From contig BQWY01000001.1 of NCBI GenBank assembly GCA_036984305.1, positions 1,633,501 to 1,697,500 on the forward strand: a DNA stretch of 64,000 bases, written 5' to 3'. The notes beneath the pieces were generated by a model. That model was given only the letters and a program-made list of their open reading frames with translations. It did not search any database and was not told where the DNA came from. Position 1 is the stretch's first letter. Each line of letters opens with the position of its first letter. This stretch comes from Nitrospira sp. (GTDB lineage Bacteria; Nitrospirota; Nitrospiria; Nitrospirales; Nitrospiraceae). This document shows positions 50,898-59,737 of this stretch, piece after piece. The position numbers were made by a program, and so were the translations under genes.

Positions 50898-51308
50898 ATG
50901 TCATCGTTGGGACGAACGTGTGTGGTACGTGCGGTCATTCTGGCCCTACTCATGCTATGGAGTCCGGCGCTGGCCGCTCACGCCGCGAGACACGATGCGC
51001 GGGCGGGAGACGTTGAGGCCTATCGTGTGGATGTGACTCAAGCATCTGAGCCTGCACCTCGCAAAGACCAGCCCGAATCGAGTATCGATCCCGGCATCGT
51101 CCACGAACCTGACGTCGAGCCACTTCCAGGGGCGGTGGTGACTCCGCCGGTGACCGATCCGGAAATGGCCATCGACCCACGGGATGAAGCGCCGTTGAAC
51201 GATGCACCAAGCCCTGAACCGATTCCAGATCCGGTTCCCGTACCGGTTCCACCCTCTCCGACACCGGCTCCGGATCCCCCGAAGCCCCATCCGCCGTCGG
51301 TGCCATGA
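50898..51308 (+). CDS. Exported proline-rich acidic protein
   Basis: 136 residues from ATG 50898 (AAGGAGGAAG, spacing about 7). A signal peptide (residues 1-27, VILALLMLWSPALAAHA) precedes a mature chain dominated by P, D, E and S: DPGIVHEPDVEP, then PDPVPVPVPPSPTPAPDPP-KPHPP at the end. It is probably disordered and periplasmic or surface-exposed. The C-terminal PxP repeats recall TonB-like periplasm-spanning linkers, but no TonB domain is present. Function unknown. Confidence 0.7.
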   Translation: MSSLGRTCVVRAVILALLMLWSPALAAHAARHDARAGDVEAYRVDVTQASEPAPRKDQPESSIDPGIVHEPDVEPLPGAVVTPPVTDPEMAIDPRDEAPLNDAPSPEPIPDPVPVPVPPSPTPAPDPPKPHPPSVP

Positions 51309-51401
51309 GTCCTTGGCGGGTCGCGCGTGGCGATCGCGCGTGGCGATAAGGGTCGTTCCAATTCAGTCGTACTGTTGTCATTCAGAGGAAGGAGGGTCGT
51401 G

Positions 51402-51557
51402 ATGAGGAGAATTCTCACAACGGTGTTGTTCATTTCTTTTGTCGGTGTCGTGGGTCTTGCCGGCTGTGATCGGGAGGGACCTGCAGAAAAGGCCGGAGAA
51501 AAGATCGACAAGGGAGTGGAGAAGACGACCGATGCCGTCAAAGATGCGACGAATTGA
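51402..51557 (+). CDS. Entericidin-like small lipoprotein
   Basis: 51 residues from ATG 51402 (GGAAGGAGG upstream). A lipoprotein signal with LAGC (Cys about 21) is followed by a short amphipathic charged helix (GPAEKAGEKIDKGVEKTTDAVKD). This pattern, a small lipoprotein with an 'aGekiDkgvek' helix, is typical of entericidin-like or Ecn/YgdI-type proteins. It likely sits in the outer membrane. It lies between the Pro-rich protein and the AI-2E permease in what may be one transcript. Confidence 0.75.
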   Translation: MRRILTTVLFISFVGVVGLAGCDREGPAEKAGEKIDKGVEKTTDAVKDATN

Positions 51558-51642
51558 GCGTGGAGACGAGTAGCCGGGCCGGTTCGAGAGGCCGGCTGTG
51601 GGTATCCGGGCCATCGACAGGCCCTGAACGGCGCTGATCATC

Positions 51643-52800
51643 ATGGTTGACTCCGGAGTGGAGGTACCGAGCGAGGTGGGTGATTCACTGAGCCTGGATG
51701 CGAAGGGAGTCGATGCCCCTCGCCCGGGCCTCACCAAGCTCGAGACGCTCTTCCACGGTCCCATCGATATCCGTTCGGTCGCCCTCACGGGCTTGTTCGT
51801 GCTCGCCTGTCTGTATACCTTGTCCGTCGCGCAAGCGGTGTTCATTCCGATCGTCGCTGCGCTCATTTTGAATACATTGCTCAGCCCCTTGGTGCGGGCG
51901 GTGGGAAGGTTCCGTTGCCCGGAGCCGATCTCGGCCTTCCTGGTCCTGGGCACGCTGGTCGGGATTTTGGCGGCCGGAGCCTATCTCCTTGTCGATCCGG
52001 CAAGCGAGTGGGTCGCCAAAGCGCCGTCCGCCCTGCAAACGGTCGAACGCAAGGCGGCCGATGTCAAACGCTCCCTCAAGCGCATGACGCAGGCCACGGC
52101 CGCGCTCGAAAAGATGGCCGACTTCGACAAAACCGGCTCCTCGCGCCAGGTGGAGGTGAAGGGGCCGTCGATCGGCGTGACGGTCATCCAGCTGACCAAG
52201 GAATTTCTCGCCACCGTGGTCACGACCCTGATTCTGGTCTATTTCCTCCTGGCCGGCGGCGATTTCTTCCTGGAGAAGTTGGTCAAAGTCCTGCCGACGC
52301 TGTCGGACAAGAAGCGTGCGGTGGACATCGTTCGTCAAATTGAACGGAGTGTCTCGCACTACCTGTCGTCGGTGACACTGATCAATACGGGAGTCGGTCT
52401 TGCCGTCGGTGTCGCCATGGCCGCGTTGGGCATGCCGAATCCAGTTCTCTGGGGGACCGCCGCCGCGTTCCTGCACTTCGTCCCGTATGTCGGAAGCCTG
52501 ACGGGATTGGTCATGATCACGTTGGTGGCCGCGTTGACGTTCGATGAGCTTGGCTGGGTCGTCGTGACGGGAGTCACGTATCAGGCGATTTCCGCCATGG
52601 AGGCCTTGGTCGTCACCCCGATGGTATTGGGTCGCAATCTGACGCTCAATCCCGTCGTCATCCTCATGAGCCTGCTGTTTTGGGGCTGGCTGTGGGGAGT
52701 GCCGGGAGCCTTGTTGGCCGTGCCCTTGCTGGCGTCGTTGAAAATCGTCTTCGACCACGTGGAACCGCTGCAACCGGTGGGGGAGTTTCTGGGGCGCTAA
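51643..52800 (+). CDS. AI-2E family transporter (PerM-like permease)
   Basis: 385 residues. Polar N terminus (about 40 residues), then helices at about 48-80 and 95-118, a helical periplasmic stretch (about 125-185), and a C-terminal bundle with FLHFVPYVGSL, the PerM-family signature, and 'LNPVVILMSLLFWGWLWGVPGALLAVPLL'. Family members export small molecules (AI-2 in some) or act in Na+/H+ exchange. The substrate cannot be told. It precedes the 300-bp repeat by 17 nt. Confidence 0.86.
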   Translation: MVDSGVEVPSEVGDSLSLDAKGVDAPRPGLTKLETLFHGPIDIRSVALTGLFVLACLYTLSVAQAVFIPIVAALILNTLLSPLVRAVGRFRCPEPISAFLVLGTLVGILAAGAYLLVDPASEWVAKAPSALQTVERKAADVKRSLKRMTQATAALEKMADFDKTGSSRQVEVKGPSIGVTVIQLTKEFLATVVTTLILVYFLLAGGDFFLEKLVKVLPTLSDKKRAVDIVRQIERSVSHYLSSVTLINTGVGLAVGVAMAALGMPNPVLWGTAAAFLHFVPYVGSLTGLVMITLVAALTFDELGWVVVTGVTYQAISAMEALVVTPMVLGRNLTLNPVVILMSLLFWGWLWGVPGALLAVPLLASLKIVFDHVEPLQPVGEFLGR

Positions 52801-52817
52801 CCGCTCCCGGCCTCGAA

Positions 52818-53158
52818 CTTGGACCTGTCTGAAAATTGTGCTGAGGGCCGGCCACTTCACACTCTGCGCGGGGACAAGCGTATAAGCGGGTTGTCCCCGC
52901 CCACTCTCCTCCTCCTTACGGCTGGAGGGGAGGAGCTCGCCAGCCTTCGCCATGGCGGACGCCGACACGGGCAGACCAGACGGGCTACTGGTCGCCGATC
53001 CGACGTGTCTTCCAGAGGCGACCAGCCAATCAGAGGACGCCAGCCAGCATGTCGAATACCAACGCTTCAGGGCGAGGCTGGCGCCGCTCACCCCTCGCTA
53101 GCCGACCGGTCTTTGATTGACCTACTGCTAGGTCGGGCAACGTTGAGATAGATTCTAG
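52818..53158 (+). repeat. 300-bp repeat with terminal inverted repeats, copy 2
   Basis: It starts CTTGGACCTGTCTGAAAATTG (52818-52838) and ends CAACGTTGAGATAGATTCTAG (53138-53158), inverted copies of each other with a few mismatches. The interior contains GCGGGGACAAGC...GTCCCCGCCC, CTCTCCTCC...GGCTGGAGGGGAGGAG and CGCCATGGCG, all aligning with copy 1 (30374-30667, opposite orientation). The terminal CTAG supplies the stop codon of the MscS-like gene on the minus strand (53155-53157). Non-coding. Confidence 0.7.
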
Positions 53159-54885
53159 CCACCGTGCCGGCTCTCCACGTCTAGCTTCGCCATCCCATCC
53201 TGTGCCGTTCCGACTGCGGCCCGGAAACGCGGCAGATACCGTCCCTGTTCGAGTTTCGTTACATAGGTGATTAGTGACTCTCTGAGGTGGCACTGAAGTT
53301 CCCACGCCGTCGGCCCGTCCTTTGCGCTCGACAGGACACGGACCTCCATACAGTTCTCCTTCAGCGAGGTCACCTGGACCGTCGGCGGTGTCACGCGGTC
53401 CCAAAACTCGGAGGACGAAATGACCCGTGCCGTCTCGTGCCGCAAGGCATCCAAATCGATTCCGTAATCGAGATACAGGTACACGGTCGTCAAGACGTGC
53501 GCCTCCTTCATGGACCAATTCTCGAACGGGTGCGCGATAAAATAGGACACCGGGACGATCAACCGCTTCGCATCCCATCGGCGGATCGCGACGTACGTAT
53601 ACGTGATGTCTTCCACGTATCCCCAGTGCCCCTCGAATAGGACGGTATCGCCGATGCGGGCCGGCTGGGTCAGGGCGATTTGGATGCCGGCGAAGACGTT
53701 CCCGAGGACGTTATGCGCAGCGACTCCCACGAGCACGCTGACGATCCCTGCCGACGCGAGGAGTGAGGCCGACCACGTATCCAGGAAATTGACTTGCTCC
53801 AACGCCACGCCGATTGCCCCGATCACGGCCAGGAGTATCATCATCCGACGCGCCACGGAGATCTGCGTCATCGTCCGTCGGGCCGCCGACTGTTCCTCTC
53901 GCGCAATCGTGTCCAGGTAGGGCTGCGTGAACTTATCGGCGAGATACCCGACGGTACGAATGCCCAGCCAGGTCACGGAGGCAATGGCGGCGATGGACAC
54001 CAGCGGGCCCACGGCTGCGAACAACGGCCCCGACAGCGACAGACGCAATGCCGCGACGTAGTACACGACGAGGACCGCGACGAGCACGCCGACGGGTGTC
54101 AGGAGTCCATCGAGCAGCCCATGGCGATCCTTTCCACCCCATCGGGCCGCCACCGCCGCCAAGAGTCTTCGAGCCAGCCATCCAACCGACGTCGCGAGGA
54201 GCAGAATCACCAGGAGCACGCCCGCTTGCCACCTCGGGTCACCCTCGACGAGCCGCACCCTCACTTCCGGCGGAAGCGTATAGACGAGCGGCCCAGGCCC
54301 GTAAATTTCATAGAGTTTCGTGATCTGGGCGACGGTATGGGGGGAAAACAGCCAGACAGGCGCGTGGTCCGGCGTCTTGAATCGCTCGAGGCGCACCTCG
54401 ATACTCCATTGATCGTATGGCACCGAAGCGACTCGGATACTCCGTCGCACCTGTCCAACCGACGGGCCGTTCGCGCCCTGTTTTTCGGCCTCCAGTGCGC
54501 CGTCCTCCCGATCGGGTACGTTCTGCCAATCGATCCAGGGGCGTTTCCCGAGGACATAGTAGAATTGCTCGGCCAGGTACGGGGCGAGACGGTTCTGATC
54601 GTCGGATGTGAACTCGTTCAGGTTCAGGGTACGGCCGGCTGCGGCGAAATCCCCCCGACGGCTCGACGTAATGAAGTGCCGGAGTGTTTGCTGTGGAGTC
54701 TGTAAACTGATGGGGGACTTCAGCTCCGCGAGCCCGGCGTTCAGGCGAGGCACGGCGTAGTATTGCTCGCTCTCCTCGGGCGGCTTTCCTGCGGTGGCTT
54801 CGTCCGGTCCGACGGCGGGCGGCGAGAGCGCCACGCTCACGACGAGGATCGTGGAGACGAGGAAGTGTCGAGGCACCTGCGGCAT
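53155..54885 (-). CDS. MscS-family mechanosensitive channel with large periplasmic domain
   Basis: 576 residues from ATG 54885; GTG 54900 is an alternative. A signal peptide (residues 1-24) is followed by a periplasmic region (about 35-190) and then about four or five membrane helices (190-400). The MscS pore helix and beta domain read LLASAGIVSVLVGVAAHNVLGNVFAGIQIALTQPARIGDTV, followed by VEDITYTYVAIRRWDAKRLIVPVSYF. The C-terminal alpha/beta domain is complete. It should gate on membrane tension and release solutes. The stop codon is formed by the end of repeat copy 2. Confidence 0.87.
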   Translation of the reverse strand: MPQVPRHFLVSTILVVSVALSPPAVGPDEATAGKPPEESEQYYAVPRLNAGLAELKSPISLQTPQQTLRHFITSSRRGDFAAAGRTLNLNEFTSDDQNRLAPYLAEQFYYVLGKRPWIDWQNVPDREDGALEAEKQGANGPSVGQVRRSIRVASVPYDQWSIEVRLERFKTPDHAPVWLFSPHTVAQITKLYEIYGPGPLVYTLPPEVRVRLVEGDPRWQAGVLLVILLLATSVGWLARRLLAAVAARWGGKDRHGLLDGLLTPVGVLVAVLVVYYVAALRLSLSGPLFAAVGPLVSIAAIASVTWLGIRTVGYLADKFTQPYLDTIAREEQSAARRTMTQISVARRMMILLAVIGAIGVALEQVNFLDTWSASLLASAGIVSVLVGVAAHNVLGNVFAGIQIALTQPARIGDTVLFEGHWGYVEDITYTYVAIRRWDAKRLIVPVSYFIAHPFENWSMKEAHVLTTVYLYLDYGIDLDALRHETARVISSSEFWDRVTPPTVQVTSLKENCMEVRVLSSAKDGPTAWELQCHLRESLITYVTKLEQGRYLPRFRAAVGTAQDGMAKLDVESRHGG

Positions 54886-55112
54886 AGATCCCGATTCCAC
54901 GACTGAGTGTTTCTCGATCGGAAGCGGGGGAAGGGCTCGTCGGGCGTCCAGGAGCTTGGCCCGTTTCGGATCCCTGCGCCCCGAACGATGGAACGGCCTA
55001 GAATAAGTCTGGAAGGGATGGTTAGGCAAGCAGCCGGAACGGAGCCGACGGGGAGGGCACCGTTCCCCGCGTCTTCGCGTGGTATCGGGTCGCGTCCTAT
55101 CCCGATGCGGCC

Positions 55113-55209
55113 CGACATTCGTCACTCGTCACTGGTTATTCCGAGAAGATCCGTGTACTCGGCTTCAGCATTCTGACAGCGATTGATGATTGACGAACGA
55201 CGAATGTCG
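55113..55209. repeat. 97-bp inverted-repeat element, copy 1
   Basis: Left arm CGACATTCGTCACTCGTCA (55113-55131) and right arm TGACGAACGACGAATGTCG (55191-55209) are inverted copies matching at 17 of 19 positions. The 59-bp middle has no coding capacity. It lies in the gap between two minus-strand genes (53155-54885 and 55253-55642). A second copy is at 62502-62580. It may form a large cruciform or RNA stem. Confidence 0.6.
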
Positions 55210-55252
55210 CTCTTCTGTTGCAGATGACGGAGCCAGTCCCTTCGCGGGCGTA

Positions 55253-55642
55253 TCACACGCTTGGCGGATCTTCGTGGTCCTCCCCAGTCAGAGCCTGTGC
55301 CTCTTGTTGCTCCAAGGTCTCCATCTCGGTCAAGACGGCAAGAAGAGCCTGTCTCCGCTGTTGCACGCCGGTTTTTGGCCAGTCTCGTGACTGTGGCTCT
55401 TGTGCCGACTCGGGCAGATTGACCATCGCTTCGGCTTCGCCGAGAGTCGCGTATTTGTACGCTTCGACATAACGATGATTCGGTCCGTAGTATCGGACGA
55501 GCAGGCCTTCCGTCTCCGCGTCGAAGGCGTCCAACGAAGGACGGACCGGCGTGTGGTGGTTCAGGGTCTCCAATTTTTCAATTTGAGCCTTAAGGTCGGT
55601 GCTCCTCATCCGTGGCGAAAACGACGCATTCGTATTGGGCAT
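55253..55642 (-). CDS. Hypothetical helical protein
   Basis: 129 residues from ATG 55642, supported by AGGAGG 9 nt upstream. A polar N terminus, then charged helices (DLKAQIEKLETLNHH; QQRRQALLAVLTEMETLEQQEAQAL) with coiled-coil character. The central 'LLVRYYGPNHRYVEAYKYATLGEAEAMVNLP' has no match I can name. No signal peptide; likely cytoplasmic. Confidence 0.6.
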   Translation of the reverse strand: MPNTNASFSPRMRSTDLKAQIEKLETLNHHTPVRPSLDAFDAETEGLLVRYYGPNHRYVEAYKYATLGEAEAMVNLPESAQEPQSRDWPKTGVQQRRQALLAVLTEMETLEQQEAQALTGEDHEDPPSV

Positions 55643-55815
55643 AGCGATAGTCCTCCTGTCTGAGACCGAACAACCCTCTGAGGCCGAATCAACCACATCT
55701 ACGTCCATCACGACGCTACAGGGAAAGAAATGATGGACCACCTCGGAACTACCCTGGTCCTCAAGTGATCGACGTACCGGGGGCCGGCACGGGGGGTGAG
55801 TGCGGCGTCATTTCA

Positions 55816-55861
55816 CTAGGAGTCCTGCTAGGTTCGTGTCGGTGAAGGTTCCAGGTATCGT
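55816..55861 (+). promoter_or_regulatory. CTAGG-N6-CCTAG activator-type promoter (glutaredoxin-PLD operon)
   Basis: CTAGG (55816-55820), 6 nt, GCTAG (55827-55831), 24 nt, then TATCGT (55856-55861). One mismatch in the right half. The predicted start near 55868 precedes the glutaredoxin-like gene by about 50 nt and probably covers the PLD and EEP genes as well. Confidence 0.5.
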
Positions 55862-55915
55862 CGATCGAGTCGAGAAGCCCGTGTCCAACGTATTCCGTGC
55901 GACGTGGAGGGGATG

Positions 55916-56245
55916 ATGATGTTGGAACTCTACCAGTTCGAAGGTTGTCCCTACAGCGCGCGTGTCCGGGCTGCGCTCTCCGAGCGACAGGTGGATTACG
56001 TGCTTCGGAATGAACCGACCGAGCCCTCCCATCGGGAGCGTCTCCGTCGGCTGACCGGGCAGACGGCCGTGCCCACGCTGGTGGACCAAGACCACGATGT
56101 AGTGATTGCGGGCGATGACGAGCGTATCATTGCGTATCTGCAGCGGTGTCTGGAAGATCCGCGAGCGGGGACCGATTCGCCGCCTCCCTACAACGCCGAC
56201 AACACCGAGCAGACGAGCCCAGAATCCCCGAAAGGGTATGAATAA
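55916..56245 (+). CDS. Glutaredoxin / GST N-terminal domain protein
   Basis: About 109 residues. Three ATGs in a row (55913, 55916, 55919) follow GGAGGGG; the middle one is chosen. A thioredoxin fold with redox motif C-P-Y-S (LYQFEGCPYSARVRAALSE), the cis-Pro in 'TAVPTLVDQDHDVVIAGDDERIIAYL' and a C-terminal acidic tail. A glutaredoxin with CPYS (one catalytic Cys) would reduce mixed disulfides or bind Fe-S. It overlaps the PLD-VTT gene by 8 nt. Confidence 0.85.
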   Translation: MMLELYQFEGCPYSARVRAALSERQVDYVLRNEPTEPSHRERLRRLTGQTAVPTLVDQDHDVVIAGDDERIIAYLQRCLEDPRAGTDSPPPYNADNTEQTSPESPKGYE

Positions 56246-58472
56246 TCGCCGACCCCCTGGTTTGGGCCGATTCGTGGATTCTCCAAGTCGCGCACAGGTC
56301 ACCATGGGTGTGTCGAATCCTCCTGTCTTGCAGCCGGGACGGAACTGTTGGCGTCTCGACCACGCAGACCGGGTGGCCTTTCTGATTGATGCCGCATCCT
56401 ATTTCGACGCGTTCTATCGCGCGGCGCTTCGCGCAGAGCGTTCGATCGTGATTGTGAGTTGGGACATCGATACACGAACGAAGCTCCTGCGTGGAGAGCC
56501 GACACGTGACTTTCCGGACGAGTTGGGACAGTTCCTGCGGGCGTTGCTTCGGCGAAAACGACGTCTCAAGATACACATTCTCAATTGGGATTTCGCCATG
56601 ATCTATGCCTGGGAGCGCCAATGGATGCCGATGACGCCCTTGGGATGGCAGCCGCATCGCCGGCTCGAGTACGAACTCAACGATCAATGTCCACTCGGCG
56701 GATGCCAACATGAGAAGCTGGTCGTGATCGACGATACAGTGGCGTTCATCGGTGGCATGGATCTGACAAAAAATCGATGGGACACTCCAGAGCATGCGGT
56801 CGACAATCCGTTGCGGGTGGATCCGGGCGGAGCACGGTACGCTCCTTTTCACGACGTGCACGCGGTCGTCGCCGGGGACGTTGCGAGGAGCCTCGGGGAC
56901 CTGGCTCGAAGCAAGTGGGAAGCGGTCACCGGAAGGCGGCTGGCCGCGCCGCCGAGACGAGTCGCGTCGGAACTGTGGCCCGAGTCCGTTGCCCCCGATC
57001 TGCAGGATCTTCAAGTCGGCCTCGCTCGGACGCGCCCCGCCTGGAACGGAGAGGCGGAGATCCGGGAGATCGAACGTCTGTATCGTGACGCGATCGCCTC
57101 GGCGGAACGATGGGTGATGCTGGAGACCCAGTACTTCACGGCGCGAGCGATCGGGGAGGCGTTGCACGCCCGTCTTTCTTCCGTGCCGACCCCCGAGGTC
57201 GTCTGCGTCACTCGGCAAAACAGCGATGGCTGGCTTGAAGCCCACACGATGGACGTGCTGCGGGCACGTCTGGTGCGCCGCTTGCGCGCGAGCCCGCAGT
57301 CCCATCGGTTCCGTATTTACTGTCCGACGGTGCCGGGGCTTCGTGACGGCGAGTGCATCGGGGTGCATAGCAAGGTCCTGATCGTCGATGATGATCTGGT
57401 CACGATCGGGTCGGCGAATGCCTCCAACCGTTCGATGGGATTGGATACGGAGTGCAACGTCGTCGTGGAATCGCGCGGCGACCAGCGGGTACGGGATGGA
57501 ATCGCCCGACTGCGGCATCGTCTGCTGGGGGAGCATCTGGGCGAGACGCCGGATCGTGTCGAGGAGACCGAGCGCCGTCGCGGGTCGGTCATCGCGTCCA
57601 TTGCGGAGCTTGCTGGCGGGAGCCGCCAACTCTGTGACTGCGACTGCGACGTGACGCCCGACGTCGAACACATGGTTCCCGATGCCGCGATCATCGATCC
57701 GGAACGTCCGGTCGATTCCGTGGCGCTGTGGAAGGTGTTCGCGCGGGCGCCGGAGCATCGGCGAGCGAGCCGGGGGGTCTGGGCGGTGGTCTCGTTGCTG
57801 TCGGTCATGGTCTTGCTCGCGGCGGCCTGGCGATGGGGGCCGCTTAAGGACATGATCGACATGGACGCGTTCGCAGGACTGGTGGGGTCGCTACGCATCT
57901 GGCCGGACGGCGTCCTGCTTCTGTTGGGCGCCTTCGTCGTGGGTGGGCTGCTGGCGGTGCCGGTCACACTGCTGATCGGGGTCACGGCCGCCGTCTTGGG
58001 TCCCATCCTCGGGTTTGCCGTCTCATTGGGCGGCTCGCTGGCCAGCGCACTGACCACGTTCGCGCTCGGCCGATGGCTCGGACGCGGACTGGTCCGGCGG
58101 TTGGGCGGTTCGGCGCTTGGTCGTGTGAGCCGCAGGCTCGCGGCGAACGGTCTTCTGGCCGTGATCTTCATGCGAGTCGTGCCACTGGCGCCGTTTTCAG
58201 TGGTCAACCTCGCCGCAGGAGCCAGCCGGATTGGAACCGGACCCTTCGTGCTTGGTACGATTCTCGGTATGAGCCCGGGCATTTTCCTGGCCGTCCTGTT
58301 CATCGACCGTCTGGCCGCCGCGATCATGTCCCCCGACCCTGCGACGTTCGCCGCGGTCCTGGTGATCGGCATCGGCGGGTGGGTGGGCGCGGCGTATCTC
58401 GTGCGGCGCATGCAGCGGGCCGATCGACAGGAGGTGATGGCGGACGAGGATCGTGCGATTTCGGCCGGGTGA
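56238..58472 (+). CDS. Phospholipase D-like/VTT-domain fusion
   Basis: 744 residues from ATG 56238. Two HKD motifs make a PLD/cardiolipin-synthase core: CQHEKLVVIDD (His158) and GVHSKVLIVDD (His377), each followed by a Gly/Asn-rich strand (TIGSANASNRSMGLDTE). A Cys-rich loop (CDCDCD) follows, then a membrane domain at about 520-735 with five or six helices in the DedA/VTT pattern (VSLGGSLASALTTFALGRWLG; FMRVVPLAPFSVVNLAAGAS). The PLD part would make or hydrolyse phosphodiesters; VTT domains act as lipid scramblase-like transporters. The fusion likely couples phospholipid synthesis or remodelling to the membrane. The next gene encodes an EEP-fold phosphodiesterase. Confidence 0.86.
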   Translation: MNNRRPPGLGRFVDSPSRAQVTMGVSNPPVLQPGRNCWRLDHADRVAFLIDAASYFDAFYRAALRAERSIVIVSWDIDTRTKLLRGEPTRDFPDELGQFLRALLRRKRRLKIHILNWDFAMIYAWERQWMPMTPLGWQPHRRLEYELNDQCPLGGCQHEKLVVIDDTVAFIGGMDLTKNRWDTPEHAVDNPLRVDPGGARYAPFHDVHAVVAGDVARSLGDLARSKWEAVTGRRLAAPPRRVASELWPESVAPDLQDLQVGLARTRPAWNGEAEIREIERLYRDAIASAERWVMLETQYFTARAIGEALHARLSSVPTPEVVCVTRQNSDGWLEAHTMDVLRARLVRRLRASPQSHRFRIYCPTVPGLRDGECIGVHSKVLIVDDDLVTIGSANASNRSMGLDTECNVVVESRGDQRVRDGIARLRHRLLGEHLGETPDRVEETERRRGSVIASIAELAGGSRQLCDCDCDVTPDVEHMVPDAAIIDPERPVDSVALWKVFARAPEHRRASRGVWAVVSLLSVMVLLAAAWRWGPLKDMIDMDAFAGLVGSLRIWPDGVLLLLGAFVVGGLLAVPVTLLIGVTAAVLGPILGFAVSLGGSLASALTTFALGRWLGRGLVRRLGGSALGRVSRRLAANGLLAVIFMRVVPLAPFSVVNLAAGASRIGTGPFVLGTILGMSPGIFLAVLFIDRLAAAIMSPDPATFAAVLVIGIGGWVGAAYLVRRMQRADRQEVMADEDRAISAG

Positions 58473-58478
58473 GGACGC

Positions 58479-59180
58479 ATGAGAACCTTTCGACTGGCCA
58501 CGTATAACATCCACAATGGGAGAGGCGTAGACGGACGGTATGATCCCGCCCGGACGGCCATCGCGATCAAAGAACTGGGAGCCCAGGTGGTCGCGCTGCA
58601 AGAGGTGACGACGTCGAGCGCGTCCGGCGTCAGCCTCTTGGCACACTTGGCGGAGGCGACGGGATTGCATCCCCTGCCCGGACCGGTCATGAAGCGCGGC
58701 GAGCGCGAATACGGGAACGGGCTCTTGACGGAATTCCCTGTTTCGCACGTCACCAACGTGGACCTGAGCCTTCCCGGTCACGAGCCGCGGGGAGCCATGG
58801 ACATCGAGATGACCATCGACGGCAGTCCGTTTCGCCTGATCAACACGCATCTGGGGCTCTCGCCTTTCGAACGGCGTGCGCAGGGACGCCGATTATTGAA
58901 GCTCCTGGGGGAGGCATTCCTCCGCCCCACGGCGCTCGTCGGAGATCTCAATGGATGGTTTCTGACCCGTGGGCCATGGGTGGAAATACGGCGGAAATTC
59001 GGTGATCGCCATCACGCCCCTCGGACCTTTCCCGTCTTCCGGCCCGTCGCGGCGTTGGATCGGATCTGGGTGTATCCCCACTCGATTCGAGGAGTTGCCA
59101 GGGTCCACGTCTCCCCGGTCGCAAGAGTCGCGTCCGACCACTTACCACTGGTCACGAACATCACGCTCCCTCCCCGGTAA
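58479..59180 (+). CDS. Endonuclease/exonuclease/phosphatase (EEP) family hydrolase
   Basis: 233 residues. The EEP fold motifs are TYNIHNGRGVDGRYD (metal/phosphate pocket), VVALQEVT (Glu ligand), INTHLGLS, VGDLNGW, and SDHLPLVT (catalytic His). The family includes phosphodiesterases of lipids and nucleic acids. The 6-nt gap after the PLD-VTT gene suggests one operon and that its substrate may be a phospholipid or its head group. Cytoplasmic by sequence. Confidence 0.88.
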   Translation: MRTFRLATYNIHNGRGVDGRYDPARTAIAIKELGAQVVALQEVTTSSASGVSLLAHLAEATGLHPLPGPVMKRGEREYGNGLLTEFPVSHVTNVDLSLPGHEPRGAMDIEMTIDGSPFRLINTHLGLSPFERRAQGRRLLKLLGEAFLRPTALVGDLNGWFLTRGPWVEIRRKFGDRHHAPRTFPVFRPVAALDRIWVYPHSIRGVARVHVSPVARVASDHLPLVTNITLPPR

Positions 59181-59416
59181 GCGGCGCTCGATCGCCTGTC
59201 GCTCCTTCGGTTAAGCCGCGAGACCACTACGTATTGTGTTCGTCAGTTGTTTCCTACACTCGTCCTGTCCTGCGTCGTCTCGGGATGGAACCCTAGCCGG
59301 ACAGGGAGCCGTCGCCCTGCACGTCAGGGGGTTTTCCCAGCTTCTCTCTTTGGCCAGCGCGGTAAGGTGGGGCCTGCATGGATGTCACTACTTGTTGAAG
59401 AAGAAGGGAGGATCCT

Positions 59417-59719
59417 ATGGCGACGGCCACGATGCGAACCAATGAAGAGTTGGAAGCGCTGCAACTGAAATCACCCGAGTTTACCGGATACGTCCAAGAG
59501 TTCGAACAGCGCATGATGAGCCGGTGCCTGCGGTGCGGAGGATTCATGGCCCGCGATTGCAATTGGCATGCGGCCTGTCGGTGCGTGCAATGCGGCGATG
59601 TCATCGATCCTGTGATTTTGAGGAATCGACAGTTGGCTGCGGCCAACTTCGTGGAAGAGCCACGGCGCAGGTCTCCGCCGATGATCCTGCGACAGCACTC
59701 GGTGGTGTCCCGGCGGTAG
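59417..59719 (+). CDS. Small zinc-ribbon-like protein
   Basis: 100 residues, GGGAGG before ATG 59417. A zinc-binding centre is likely: CLRCGGFMARDCNWHAACRC-VQCGDVID contains four or five Cys plus His, in two C-x-x-C pairs with a C-x4-C between. N-terminal and C-terminal thirds are polar. I recognise no family, but the arrangement is that of a small zinc ribbon. It may be a regulator or an adaptor. Confidence 0.6.
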   Translation: MATATMRTNEELEALQLKSPEFTGYVQEFEQRMMSRCLRCGGFMARDCNWHAACRCVQCGDVIDPVILRNRQLAAANFVEEPRRRSPPMILRQHSVVSRR

Positions 59720-59737
59720 GGAGGGTGACGACTGCAC

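Noticed and set aside
51319-51347. Tandem short repeat (CGCGTGGCGAT) before the entericidin-like gene
   Set aside because: Only two units; too short to distinguish from chance or slippage.
54996-55012. CTAGG-like sequence upstream of the MscS gene
   Set aside because: The second half site is missing in either direction and no -10 follows at the fixed spacing.
59291-59295. CCTAG before the zinc-ribbon gene
   Set aside because: The left half (CGGGA) has several mismatches and no -10 hexamer lies at 22-24 nt.
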